Assembly: GCF_029227915.1 (NCBI RefSeq)
Contig: NC_079879.1
Span: forward strand, 33,732,501-33,796,500
DNA from: Hydractinia symbiolongicarpus
Lineage: Eukaryota > Cnidaria > Hydrozoa > Anthoathecata > Hydractiniidae
Direction of reading: 5' to 3'
DNA length: 64,000 bases
Shown: piece after piece, positions 33,907-44,100 of the stretch
Numbering within the stretch: position 1 is the first letter of the stretch
How the letters are laid out: each line of letters begins with the position of its first letter
The notes under the pieces: model-generated
What the model was told of the DNA's origin: nothing
Databases searched by the model: none
The model's input: the letters and a program-made list of their open reading frames with translations, nothing else
Translations under genes and position numbers: made by a program

Positions 33907-34687
33907 GACGCTAAGTGTGTGGCCTTTTCTTTTGATCTTGATAGGTTGTTTATTTGTAGCTTGTTTTATTAGCGTCGAACCTTTTTTCTTGGAACAAATT
34001 TGGTTAGTTAATTTTTTCAAATATACAAATATTTGTTTTCGATCGAACAGCTTGTCCCCCAATAAAGCTGATATTATACCGCATATAATCTTCCCTAGTT
34101 ATTACAGGTAATAAAATAATAAATAATAACGCAGTTACGTCGTGAGAAGCTCGCTGACTCGCACATTATTTAGTTTAGACAGTGTGCACGCGTTCTACTA
34201 TTGTGTATAGCTAGTTTGTAGATCCAACCAACCCCCAAGGCATTAGGTTATGGTAAAAACCTATTTTTCTCCAATTTTTTTTAACCAAAAGGTACTTATT
34301 ATAATTTTTTGTTAACATGGGTTTATTTGAGAGTGCACTATACTGTAACATAAAATAATAACATCAGACGGCGATACGAACTTGTTCGTCTCGCCGTCCT
34401 GAGACAAAATAAAGAGACAACAAGCGCTGGAAACGAGGTTGTTGTACACCATATGTGCGGATTTCGACTCAGCGCAGCAGCAGCGAAAAAAGATGGATTG
34501 TGTGTTATGTCTCACAGTTCCAATCTTTTGATATATACACCGTGATGGATACATCAAAAACCATAGGTAATTTTCAACCTAATCCTAAAATAAAGTGGCC
34601 ACAGATTTAATTTTGCATTTTGATAATTTATCCGAACACATCAAAAAACGCAAATTTTAGAAACTAACAATCAATCTATCCTAACAT

Positions 34688-34769
34688 CAAGCTTGACCTC
34701 AGTACCTTTTACCGTGGCGTCAGAAAGCGCAGCGCCGTTGAGAAGCAAATAGTCCTGGGGACGAGGTTG
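34688..34769. mobile_element. 82-bp miniature element with 9-bp target duplication
   Basis: It is flanked by exact direct repeats TCCTAACAT (34679-34687 and 34770-34778). The right end, GTCCTGGGGACGAGGTTG, matches the right end of the large transposon at 35098-39971; the left end starts CAAGCTTGACCTCAG and is diverged. End sequence and duplication length both point to the same transposase. Confidence 0.75.
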
Positions 34770-34802
34770 TCCTAACATACCTACTACCACTGTTCACAAA
34801 AT

Positions 34803-35088
34803 TTAGTGATACAATTTTATTTTTGATATATTGAATTTAAGACACTAGATGCTCTAAATATATCATTGATATAAATAAGAAACAACAGTGGTCCTAAAAT
34901 TGATCCTTGAGGTACTCCACATGTTATAATCCTGTAGTTAGTATTTCCTTCGTCATAAGAAATATATTGTTCTCTTTCGAAGAGGTAGTTCTTGAACCAT
35001 GCCAGATATGTATTTGTTATGCCATAATATTTTAGTTTTTCTAATAGAATCACACGGTTGACTGTATCGAATGCCTTGCTGAGATAAA
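34803..35088 (-). pseudogene. LINE reverse transcriptase fragment (distal part)
   Basis: On the minus strand this reads IYLSKAFDTVNRVILLEKL, then ITCGVPQGSILGPLLFLIYI, the reverse transcriptase palm motifs just before the catalytic box. It ends before any YADD-type motif. The 5' continuation lies at 40345-39981, on the far side of the inserted transposon. Confidence 0.85.
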
Positions 35089-35097
35089 TAAAGACCC

Positions 35098-35115
35098 CAA
35101 CCTCGTTCCCAGGGC
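35098..35115 (+). repeat. Left terminal inverted repeat of the helicase transposon
   Basis: CAACCTCGTTCCCAGGGC lies immediately inside TAAAGACCC. Confidence 0.85.
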
Positions 35116-35798
35116 TTTTTGTCTCTCATCGGCGCTGCGCTTATTGATAGGTCTGACGAAAAAGGCCCTGGAGGAGGCTGGTTTTATTCCGAGCCGTGAT
35201 TGGTCGAGAATTTCACCTAATTATGCGAAAGATAAAACGTCACTCGGTCCGTGAAATATTCACGCTGAAACTAACTGTAAACAATAAAGATGGCCGACAC
35301 TGTGCATACATGTTTTGTATCAGAAAAAAATATTTGAAAAATACATTTTGGCAAGAAACTTTTATGGCTTCAATTAGTTTTAACTAGTTAACTCTCAGTC
35401 CAGATGTGCTTGTATGTAACTACATGCTACTTATGCTCAAATTAATATTAGCAACTGACCAAGAGATTGTCTAGAGCTAGCTAGTTATAAAACAAGAAGT
35501 GTAGACATATATATAGTTACAGATAGATAGCTACTAGTTATTTATTATTATTATTACTACTGAACATCAGAATACAAAGTAAGCGCAGTTAGCTACATCA
35601 ACGCAAAAACAGATAAAGGATTGGATGTATTTTCCATGCTAATTACACAGATTTTACATATTGCAAGAATTCTGTTAACTCTTAAAATGGGAAGGGATTA
35701 TATATAAGATAAAAACACAAAGCTATCTATACATTTATATATATACATCTATATTGCTAAATATAAAAATTTTCTTTTTTTATTCAAGGTATAGAAGA

Positions 35799-37794
35799 AT
35801 GGCTAAGCCAGCTACTCCTAAGAAGATTTACTTTCGTAACACTTCCAATGATGGAAATTTCTGCAGGTTATGTGCCAAATTAAAACAAAAATCTTTGTTT
35901 ATAAAAATATTCAGCAATATTGGAAAAAACAAAAACATTGAGAACAAAATAAGTCTAACATGTGGGTTAAGAACAACGGAACTGGATGCTCTTCCAACTG
36001 TTATATGTCAGTCTTGTGTCACCTTTGTCGAGAAAATGTCAGACTTTCGGAAAAATATTCAACTGAATCAAATTCAGTTACGACAAAACGTGTCTGTCAA
36101 ACGTGGCATATTGTCTCCGCATAACGAGAAAAATCAAACTATTGAAAGTGAGAAAAAGAACGAAAAAGGAAAATCTAGAAAGCAACTTAACTTTGCTGAA
36201 AACAAGGAGTTAACTGAAGTTCCTACCACACAACTGCAACCACGCAATATTGTTTCTCCCGAAGACAATATACCAGCAATGCAAAAATTAAAACTGGAAA
36301 CAGCGCTTAAATCCAATAATAATATGGTAGTAGCAAATACAATCATTAACCACTGTCCAACTATATCTACATATTTGAAAAATAATTATATTAATAATTT
36401 GAAAAGTTCCTGTAAAAAACTTGCCACAAGAAAAAAACCATCAATTTTACACAAAAAGGGTATGAAGAGATGCAAAATTTTAATATTGAAAAACTGTGGG
36501 CTGAGATCAAAGAAAATCATCCATTACTTGTTGATGTTCTTAGTGCTGTGTGTGGGCAAAAGGATATTGTACTTGAAACTAAAAACAAATTTTGTTTCAT
36601 ATATTCCATACTGATGCAAATGCGGTGGCATGAACTTAGTTTATATCAGAGAGTCAACACTGTTTTGATCATTGAGGGTGGATGCAGCAAAAAGGTAATA
36701 TATAAGTCAGTAGATGTAAGATGTAAATAATGGGAAATGCTCTTGAGATTTTAACTCCGACTAATAGAAAAAGTTTCTGTTCTTATTTTGCTTTTTATAG
36801 AAAGGTGAAAATTTATCCAAAAAATTCTAAATGTATATATATATATATATTAAAACTTTTCATTAAAACATGTTTTTGGATATAAGTAAACATAACGAAC
36901 AACTAAATTAAGCTATGTTGGGTACTTATATTCTAGTTACAAGAAAGATTCAACAAACTAGGAGTATGCCTGTCACACAAGATGAAAGGAAATCTGTTAA
37001 ACTTGATTGGAAGCCACTATATGGAAAAGGCGATTGATTTAGTGAAAAACAACACAACACTCAGAGGAAGCGGCGATAACTGGGATCTGAAAGTACTAGT
37101 GGAGACAAGAAAGGGTGTTGACAACAAAGATTACCATCTTTTTGCAACAAATCTAATCGCAAACAGAATTCCTTTTGACCATCTTCCAAACAACCAGCCA
37201 ATTGGAGATATTCGATATATGGACAGGAAGAAATTTGCTGTCAATATGGCAGAATGGGAATGTTACAGACAGACAACAAAGGTTCTGATTGGAAGAATTC
37301 TGGTTGAGTTTTTCCCAAAATTTAAATTTTTAAAAAAAGTAATCCCAGATCATATTGACAACAGATTTAGTGACAAAATGTCCCAAAAGTCAACAATAAT
37401 TTCAATGCCGATCATTGATGCAAATGAAGCAAGGTATGCAGATTGTGTCGAGATCCTGCGAACATATGAGAAATGGATTGCAGAGATATACCAAAAGGCT
37501 GGTAAACTGACTGACATGCCAATTATCGACAATACACCATTACCTGAAAACACAGCTGAGCCAGGTCAATCATATTCTCATACTGTGTTTACCAACGAAG
37601 ATCCAATGAAGGACATGAAAATAATGTTTAGTGGTGATCAGCTGACACGAGTCCGTTTCGCTGGTGCGAAATCCCTATTAGCTGGGAATCACACACCAAC
37701 AGACCGGTTGGAGCATTGTTCCCCTTTCAAAGCTGCAATGTGGCACTGTAAGGCATACTTATTTATTTTATCGTATATGGTGGTAGCATATTGA
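35799..37794 (+). pseudogene. Probable transposase: N-terminal zinc finger and GDQLT-motif (DUF6589-like) protein, damaged
   Basis: The likely start is ATG 35799, just after an AG acceptor at 35789. Residues from there include a paired-Cys module (FCRLCAKL...VICQSCVTFVEKM) resembling a ZAD-type zinc finger, then a Lys-rich linker. A frame change in an A-rich run at about 36450-36463 moves the frame to the one with EKLWAEIKENHPLLVDVLSA. A GT donor at 36695 and an AG acceptor before 36937 join in frame to LQERFNKLGVCLSHKMKGN. The last part has MKIMFSGDQLTRVRFAGAKS, which I recall as typical of DUF6589 proteins repeated in cnidarian genomes. A GTAAGG donor follows at 37748 but no downstream exon is present, so the C-terminus is missing. 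A transposase role is inferred from position and repetitive nature. Confidence 0.65.
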
Positions 37795-39680
37795 TCATCC
37801 CAAACATCATATTCAAATAACAGATCATTTTTAGATCTTATAAATGGAAGTTTACTCAATAGTGTTTGAACCAAATTTTTATTGATAGATGGAAGTTCAT
37901 AAGTTTGATCAAGGGTAGTCAATAGCGAAAGTCTCCAAGTTTCAATAATTTCTTTCGGCTCAGTTTGTAAGCATTTAAAAGCATCTTCTGATACTAAATC
38001 ACGGCAAGGTAATGTTGTTTCTTTTATCAGCAAATTAGACTTTGTACAATTTGAGCAACAATTATCTTGTTCATATTTTTTAAAACCAAAGAAATTTAGA
38101 ATAAATTTCCTTAAGCACAGATCTGTTTTGCAGAAGCACTTCATGCTATCGTCAACATTATTTTTATTAACAGCAATATCTGCATTATTGTAATACAATG
38201 TTGCAGTTGAGTTTTGCCCACGCCTTCCAGCTCTACCAATTTCTTGCATGTAAGATTCAATATTGGCTGGAGGCGTTATGTGGATAACTTCAGTAACCTT
38301 TGGTGCATTAACACCCATCCCGAGTGCTGTGGTTGCAAACACAACTCTAATAGACGAATCTTGTTTTGTAATTTCATCTAAGATTTCTTTCTTCATTCTA
38401 GATGTTTGAGGAGCATGAAATTGACAAAATAGTTTTGTGTTATTTGGAGTTACTGTTTGCTGAAATAACGAATAAGCATAGCCACAATATTTTAGCTTCA
38501 TGTAAATGATTGTCATGGGATAATCATCCCGTAATTTATTTAACTCTTTAGCAATGGGAACTAAAATATCGTCATAGCTTCTTAAGCCAAAGTTGTTTCC
38601 GCGTCTTGGCAATTTCTTTAAAAATATATTTTTTCTATTTGGATTTGCAACAACAACCTTACAATAAGGACTGAAACATAGTTTCTCTTTTAAATTTTTT
38701 ATTTTACTTGGGGGTGCAGTTGCTGTCAAAGCAATCATGGGTGTGCTTGGAAAAAGAGCTTTCAGTGTGCATAATTTTCCAAAATCTTCACGAAATTCAG
38801 CACCCCTAAAACATATAAATGGAGTGTTTTTTTTAAAATTTTGTATAGCTAATATATTAGCAATTTATTATATTATGTACCAACAGATATATATTATCAA
38901 CTTGTCAAAAGATATGTTCGTTTATATTAGTTTCATTATATATTTTCATATATATATTACATATAGCTATATATATATAACAGATTTTTATACTGTATAT
39001 ATTCAGTTTTGTTAAATATTTCATATGATATGTGCTATATACATACCTACAGTACTTCATTATTATTTTATAAAATGAATTTTAAAAACCACCAAAGTTT
39101 TTTTATAATTTTATAATCTATATTCTTGAATAGCCAGCTAGAGCTAGTTTACTTACCACATTTCAACACAATGCGCTTCATCAACCACGCAAGCTACCAC
39201 ATTTTGTTGATAAATTTTGCTCTTTAAAATTGAACGCCCTTGATCAGATAAAAAGGATTCTGGATGGGCAAATAAAATCTTAATATCTCCGTTTTTAATA
39301 CCACAATCAATTGTAATATTTGTACCATCATGGTCGTCCTCCGCTGCATCATTACTTCCAAACAAGCTCTCATCTGCCTTAAACTTCCTCTGTTCCAAGT
39401 TCAATACAGCAGCAGAAAAACCAATCCCATTCAAGTATTTCACCTGATCATTTATAATGGAAGTTAAAGGGCTGATGACCAAAACAATATTCTTTTCATT
39501 TTTAACTGGGAAGAGATCAGCAAGTAAATGAAAAATAATTGATTTTCCAAATCCAGTAGGCAGAACTGCCACCACATCATTCCCCTTTAACAAAGCTTCC
39601 AAACATATGACTTGCTTTGGTTTCAGGCAAAACTGAAAAATGTAATTATTTAATGCGAAAGATATTCGCTTTAAAATATC
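37689..39680 (-). CDS. RecQ-family DNA helicase carried by the transposon
   Basis: Two exons are clear on the minus strand: about 39680-39157 and 38805-37689. They join across a GT/AG intron and restore the DEAH-box segment (DEAHCVEMW plus GAEFRED). RecQ motifs in order are motif 0 LKPKQVICLEAL, Walker A VLPTGFGKSIIF, Walker B DEAHC, motif III ALTATAPP, VVFATTALGMGVNAP, and motif VI QEIGRAGRRGQ. After the helicase core is a Cys cluster (CFCKTDLC, CCSNC) as in the RecQ zinc-binding region. Both exons are open with no stops. The first exon has no in-frame ATG before a stop at about 39690, so a small upstream start exon is expected (an ATG at 39764 is a candidate). The C-terminus at 37689 overlaps the end of the convergent gene. 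The helicase probably assists transposition or repair of the excised site; that is inference. Confidence 0.85.
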
Positions 39681-39953
39681 AATATACGTTAGAGCTTGGA
39701 GGTTAGAGCCATCACGACCTTAAGCCTTCAAGGTCCAGTCTTCACTAAAAAGTTCTATTTCCATCGATCACGATAAAATCCAGACCCTAATAATTAAATT
39801 GAAACTCGCTTACCAAAGACTAGGAAGTATAAAATTCCTGATAAACGAGACACGAGTGCATTAATTAAAAATCTGCGAAAATCAAAGATTTTTGACCAGC
39901 CTCCACCAGGGCCATGTTCGTCTCGCCGTCCGATATTCAAAAAGAGACAACTT

Positions 39954-39971
39954 GTCCTGGGATCGAGGTTG
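39954..39971 (-). repeat. Right terminal inverted repeat of the helicase transposon
   Basis: GTCCTGGGATCGAGGTTG is the inverted partner of the left end, with two mismatches near the inner side and one central. TAAAGACCC follows immediately. Confidence 0.85.
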
Positions 39972-39980
39972 TAAAGACCC

Positions 39981-40345
39981 CATTGTAAATTTCTTCTCAT
40001 CAAAGGCTTAAAATATCTCTTAACTCAACTGAATGATTGCGTGATCAGTTGACCTGCTTGAAATCCAAATTGCTTATTATACAAAATATTGTTGAAAGCA
40101 TAAACTCTGTTGTACACGATTCTCTCCAAAATCCTAGAGAAGCAGGGAAGTATTGAAATTCATCTGTAATTAGATACTTTATAAACATCTGGAACAACTC
40201 TAGCTATTTTTAACTTTTTAGGAACAATGCCTGTAATTAGAACTGAATTAAATATATGCAGTAGTGGAGATTATAGTTCATTGAAACAGTTCTTTAAGAC
40301 ATTACTGCTGATTTGATCAAAACAGGACTTTGGTTGATTTGCAAA
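39981..40345 (-). pseudogene. LINE reverse transcriptase fragment (proximal part)
   Basis: On the minus strand this reads NQPKSCFDQISSNVLKN, GIVPKKLKIARVVPDVYK, SNYR (stop) ISILPCFSRILERIVYNRV and NKQFGFQAG, the fingers part of a LINE reverse transcriptase, then FDEKKFTM at the transposon edge. Across the transposon it continues as GVFIYLSKAFDTV at 35088. It contains stops and one frame change. Confidence 0.82.
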
Positions 40346-41199
40346 GAATAAAATGCTGCCTCTAGTTCCTCCTCACTTAGCTTTTTTTCTCCATTTCATA
40401 TCATATGACAAATACGATTTGAAGGATTTTGCACTGTGGCCTATTTTTGATGCCAAGGTTGGCCCTACTTTAGTACAGAAATTGTCAAGTTCACAATTGG
40501 AGTTGTCATTTCATAAATTGTGCACACGTGAATAATCCCATTTTCCGATTTGAACTTAAAATCGGGAAAAAATTTCGGGCAATTTTCGGGAGTTTTTTAT
40601 GTAAAATATTTAAAAAATGGAAAATATGTTACACTTCAAACAGAATGTTAAAATTTGTTCCAGAACTAAAGACAAAAAAAATTATTTGGTCAAGCCTATC
40701 AAAAGTTAATGGGGTGGAGGGCGGAATCTGCTTCAAGCTAAATATCTTAGACCTCATGTTGAGTCATTTAGTCCAAAGTGTCCTCACTTGTTATGTTATA
40801 TTGCCGTCCTTGCGAAGATTGTTAAAGTCCTTAGGCTTGTTGTTTTGGTGTGAGATCACGCTTCATTAAAATGTACTGCCAACAAACAGTTTTAGTAAAC
40901 ATTCGATAAATATAGATGGATATGTTTAATAGGGTCAGATATACACTATATTAATTCTACGCACCATGCCCTCGTTACCTACTTCCAAAACTATCTCTCG
41001 AACAACAAAAGTATATATAGAGATTACAATTTCTCCACTTCTATTTTTTACACATCCACTCTATTTGTAGTATTAACAAAACTATGAACAAAATATAAAA
41101 CGTTGATTTACAAGTAACGTCAAGTAATTTTTCTAAAAAATTTCTTGTGAAGCGTCTAGTGTGGTCGCACATACAAACTATGCTGCAGCAATGTTAGTG
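40346..41199. other. Intergenic; no gene seen
   Basis: This lies between the LINE fragment and the 3' end of UNG. Short frames only. UNG's 3' UTR must extend into its right part. Confidence 0.4.
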
Positions 41200-44100
41200 T
41201 CACAAACTGGCTGGCAAATACGACCAATCTATTTCTTTGTTTCTGTTTTTCTTCAAATATTCATTCGCCTTCGAGAAGTGCTTGCAACCGAAAAAACCAC
41301 GATGAGCAGACAATGGAGAAGGATGTACGCCAGTTAAAACAAGGTGGCGGCTCTAAATATAGCATAAAAGAAGTTAAAGTATTATTTCATAAGAAACTAT
41401 GACTGCCTAAAGTAAATATTTACACCTCTGTGACTTGTAAGAATTATAAAGTAACAGGGAATAAAAGTCAATACAAAAAAAGATGACTTAATTCATTATT
41501 TTTAGTAGTATTACTAGCTACTAGTATTTTTAATTAGAAATTGTCATCTAACGGACGAAAAAAAAGGCTAGCTAACACCCTGCATATTTATTATTTAGAA
41601 GTACATTTTAAATTTTTAAATGAGTTGCTTCTGTGAGATATTACTATATTACTTACCTAGGATAGGATAGTCAGTTCCTATTGTTACTGCTATAAACGAG
41701 GGTCCTACGAAGGAGCGCCAATGCATTTAAACTGCACTTGTATTTCAAATGGAAGCATTTGTTCCTATTTGAACTACAAAAGTCGTGCAAACCTAACATC
41801 TCAATCTTATTCTTGTGCTGAACGTTTAGTAGAAAGGATAGATTTACACTGTTATAGTCTCTGGCATGACTTAGACGAGGTTTAAAGACAAGCCGCACTG
41901 GAAGCAAAGGCTCTACGTCTGGCGCAATGACGTGCACATTTGTGAACATGGATAAATACAACCTCGAATGTGTTATTAATAAGCTAAAGACTCAAGATAT
42001 ACGTGCGATAAAACTGTTGAGGAAGATTCTGAGACCCACTGGTACGTTCCAGATTGCTTCGTCACAAATCAAATGTTTGAGTGTGTTGACGACACACGAG
42101 CCCCACAACGGGAAGCACAGAAATATGAGTAACTCCATCAGAAAGAACAAAAAGTAGAAACAAATCGCTGCCTATTGCCCGTGTTATTTAGAAAATGAGA
42201 ATGAATGAATTATGGAGCTTCGCGGTTAGGCATCCCTTGAAGCGATAAAACAAGAATGTGATAATTGTGAAAGGTACTTGATGTGTACAACAGATGCAAG
42301 CGCGGGTGTGGGCTTGTAACAGAGGCCAAGTATTTTGCTGACCCTACCATATGAAATAGATCACCTATATTGGGGAAAATTGCACATGTAAGAAATAAAA
42401 AAAGTTCCGTCAGTTGAGTTAATTGGATCCAGAATAAGTACTAAATAAAAGAGGATGCCTCTGTTACAATTTAGAAATTAAACTGTCAAGTAAAGACTTT
42501 TACAGTGTTGTTTTCGTCTGCAAGATTGAGGACGTGAATGACGAAAACCTAGTACTAAGCACCTATATGACAAATAATGGCAAAGACACTAGAGGCAAGC
42601 TATCCCCGCTATTGATAAAGACCCACAAAACATATGCTCCGAGAGTGATTGATAAAGTATATGGAGGTGGAGGTATGGAGAAAGGTTGAGGAGCGAACGT
42701 TGACAAGTTCGATTCTGAATTTGTCAAAAAGGGAAGTCATATCTGAGAAGCTAAAGCAATGGGAAGACAACATACGTACCGATTTTTACAAAAAAGAGGT
42801 ACCACAGCGCGGTCCTAAAAACTGCAGGCCTGTATGTGCAAGGACAAAATTAGCACACATAAATCTGCCTCGAAGAGTGTAAGTGCAAGGAGATCCTAAT
42901 GTATGGAGCTAGCTATCTTAGTGAATCAAGCGGCAGTTCGAAGACGATTTCGAGAAACAAACATGAGCAACTTGACGAAAGAATCAGAAAGTTTAGGCAT
43001 AAAAGGGAGTTCGGAAAGTCATGTTTAAGAACACTTACACGCTAACGGATGGTCCATACTGCACATCCTGCGTAGAAATTTAGGGTGTACACGAATCAAC
43101 TTGCTAAAAAAGAACGCGCAAGACATAATTCACGATGATGGCATGCTAATCGACGAGATACGGGGGAGGTGTCATGACGGGGGATGTTTGTAGGTCGCGA
43201 TAACTACCGCACCCACAAAACCTAGGCTCGTATTGCGGAGGATTCTCTAAGTAGTACCTACATGCGGACACCAGCTGAATTTTTTTAAAAAAAACTGCGT
43301 CCTTACCCTCCTGTCGACCTTTTACCACAAGCTCTGCATATTTCTTTTCGTTGGTATCGTCACAATTTGTTGTGCACGCTGTCGCATCTGTTACTTTAAC
43401 ATCATATAACGCCATTTCTCCTGTACAATCACGCTTAATTCGTCGTGAGCTTTGACTCTAATTTCGATAGCCTCAGACATAAATTCTACAATAGAGTTTA
43501 ATTTCAATTCAGCGAGTAGTCTTTACCCCTAGCCTTTTAGAACTGTTTTTAGATCAGCTTGGCCCACACTCATGGCTAGTGTAATAACCACATATAGCAA
43601 AGAAGACCTGTTGATAATGCACAAAGTCTGCATCCGGTAGAGATGATGTTAACTTCTAGTAAGGCGTGATCACTTTATTTAATTAAGGTACGATGCATCT
43701 TAAAATTTTTTTAATGCACTATCACGCTCTTCAATCTTCCTTCAAAATATTGTTCAATCTATTTTTCGCAATCTAAAGGTTTGGCTTTCGCCCCTGTATT
43801 CTCTGGCGCACTTGGTGGCAATGAAGGATTTCGCCTGTGAAATCTCAATGGACCTGAACTGCGTTGCCTATGGCTCTTAATGTCTATCGCTTTCATACAT
43901 ACTTTCAAGTGTGCAAAATTCATCACAGTTTGGCACGGTACTACCTAGGACGGAACGATTTTGATGTCTAAAACCCTTTTAACCAATAAAAATACCAGCA
44001 GCTAGGCCGTGAGTTTGAAGTGCCTGGCGCTGAGCAATGATGGCGCAGCACAAGCACCTTCAGCAGCTGGCAGAGTCAACGCAAGGATTATCTTGGTTCA

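Larger units (their letters stand above)
35098..39971. mobile_element. 4874-bp DNA transposon encoding a GDQLT-motif protein and a RecQ helicase
   Basis: The termini are CAACCTCGTTCCCAGGGC (left) and, from the opposite strand, CAACCTCGATCCCAGGAC (right). Flanks are exact 9-bp duplications TAAAGACCC (35089-35097 and 39972-39980). The insertion splits a LINE reverse transcriptase whose two halves are otherwise adjacent. Inside are a plus-strand gene (35799-37794) for a Cys-rich, GDQLT-motif protein and a convergent minus-strand RecQ-family helicase (39680-37689). The 3' ends of the two genes overlap by about 100 bp and the plus gene appears cut short, so this copy probably carries an internal deletion. 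Nine-bp duplications occur in MULE and some KDZ-type families, but the helicase does not fit those as I know them. Family assignment is open. Confidence 0.85.
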
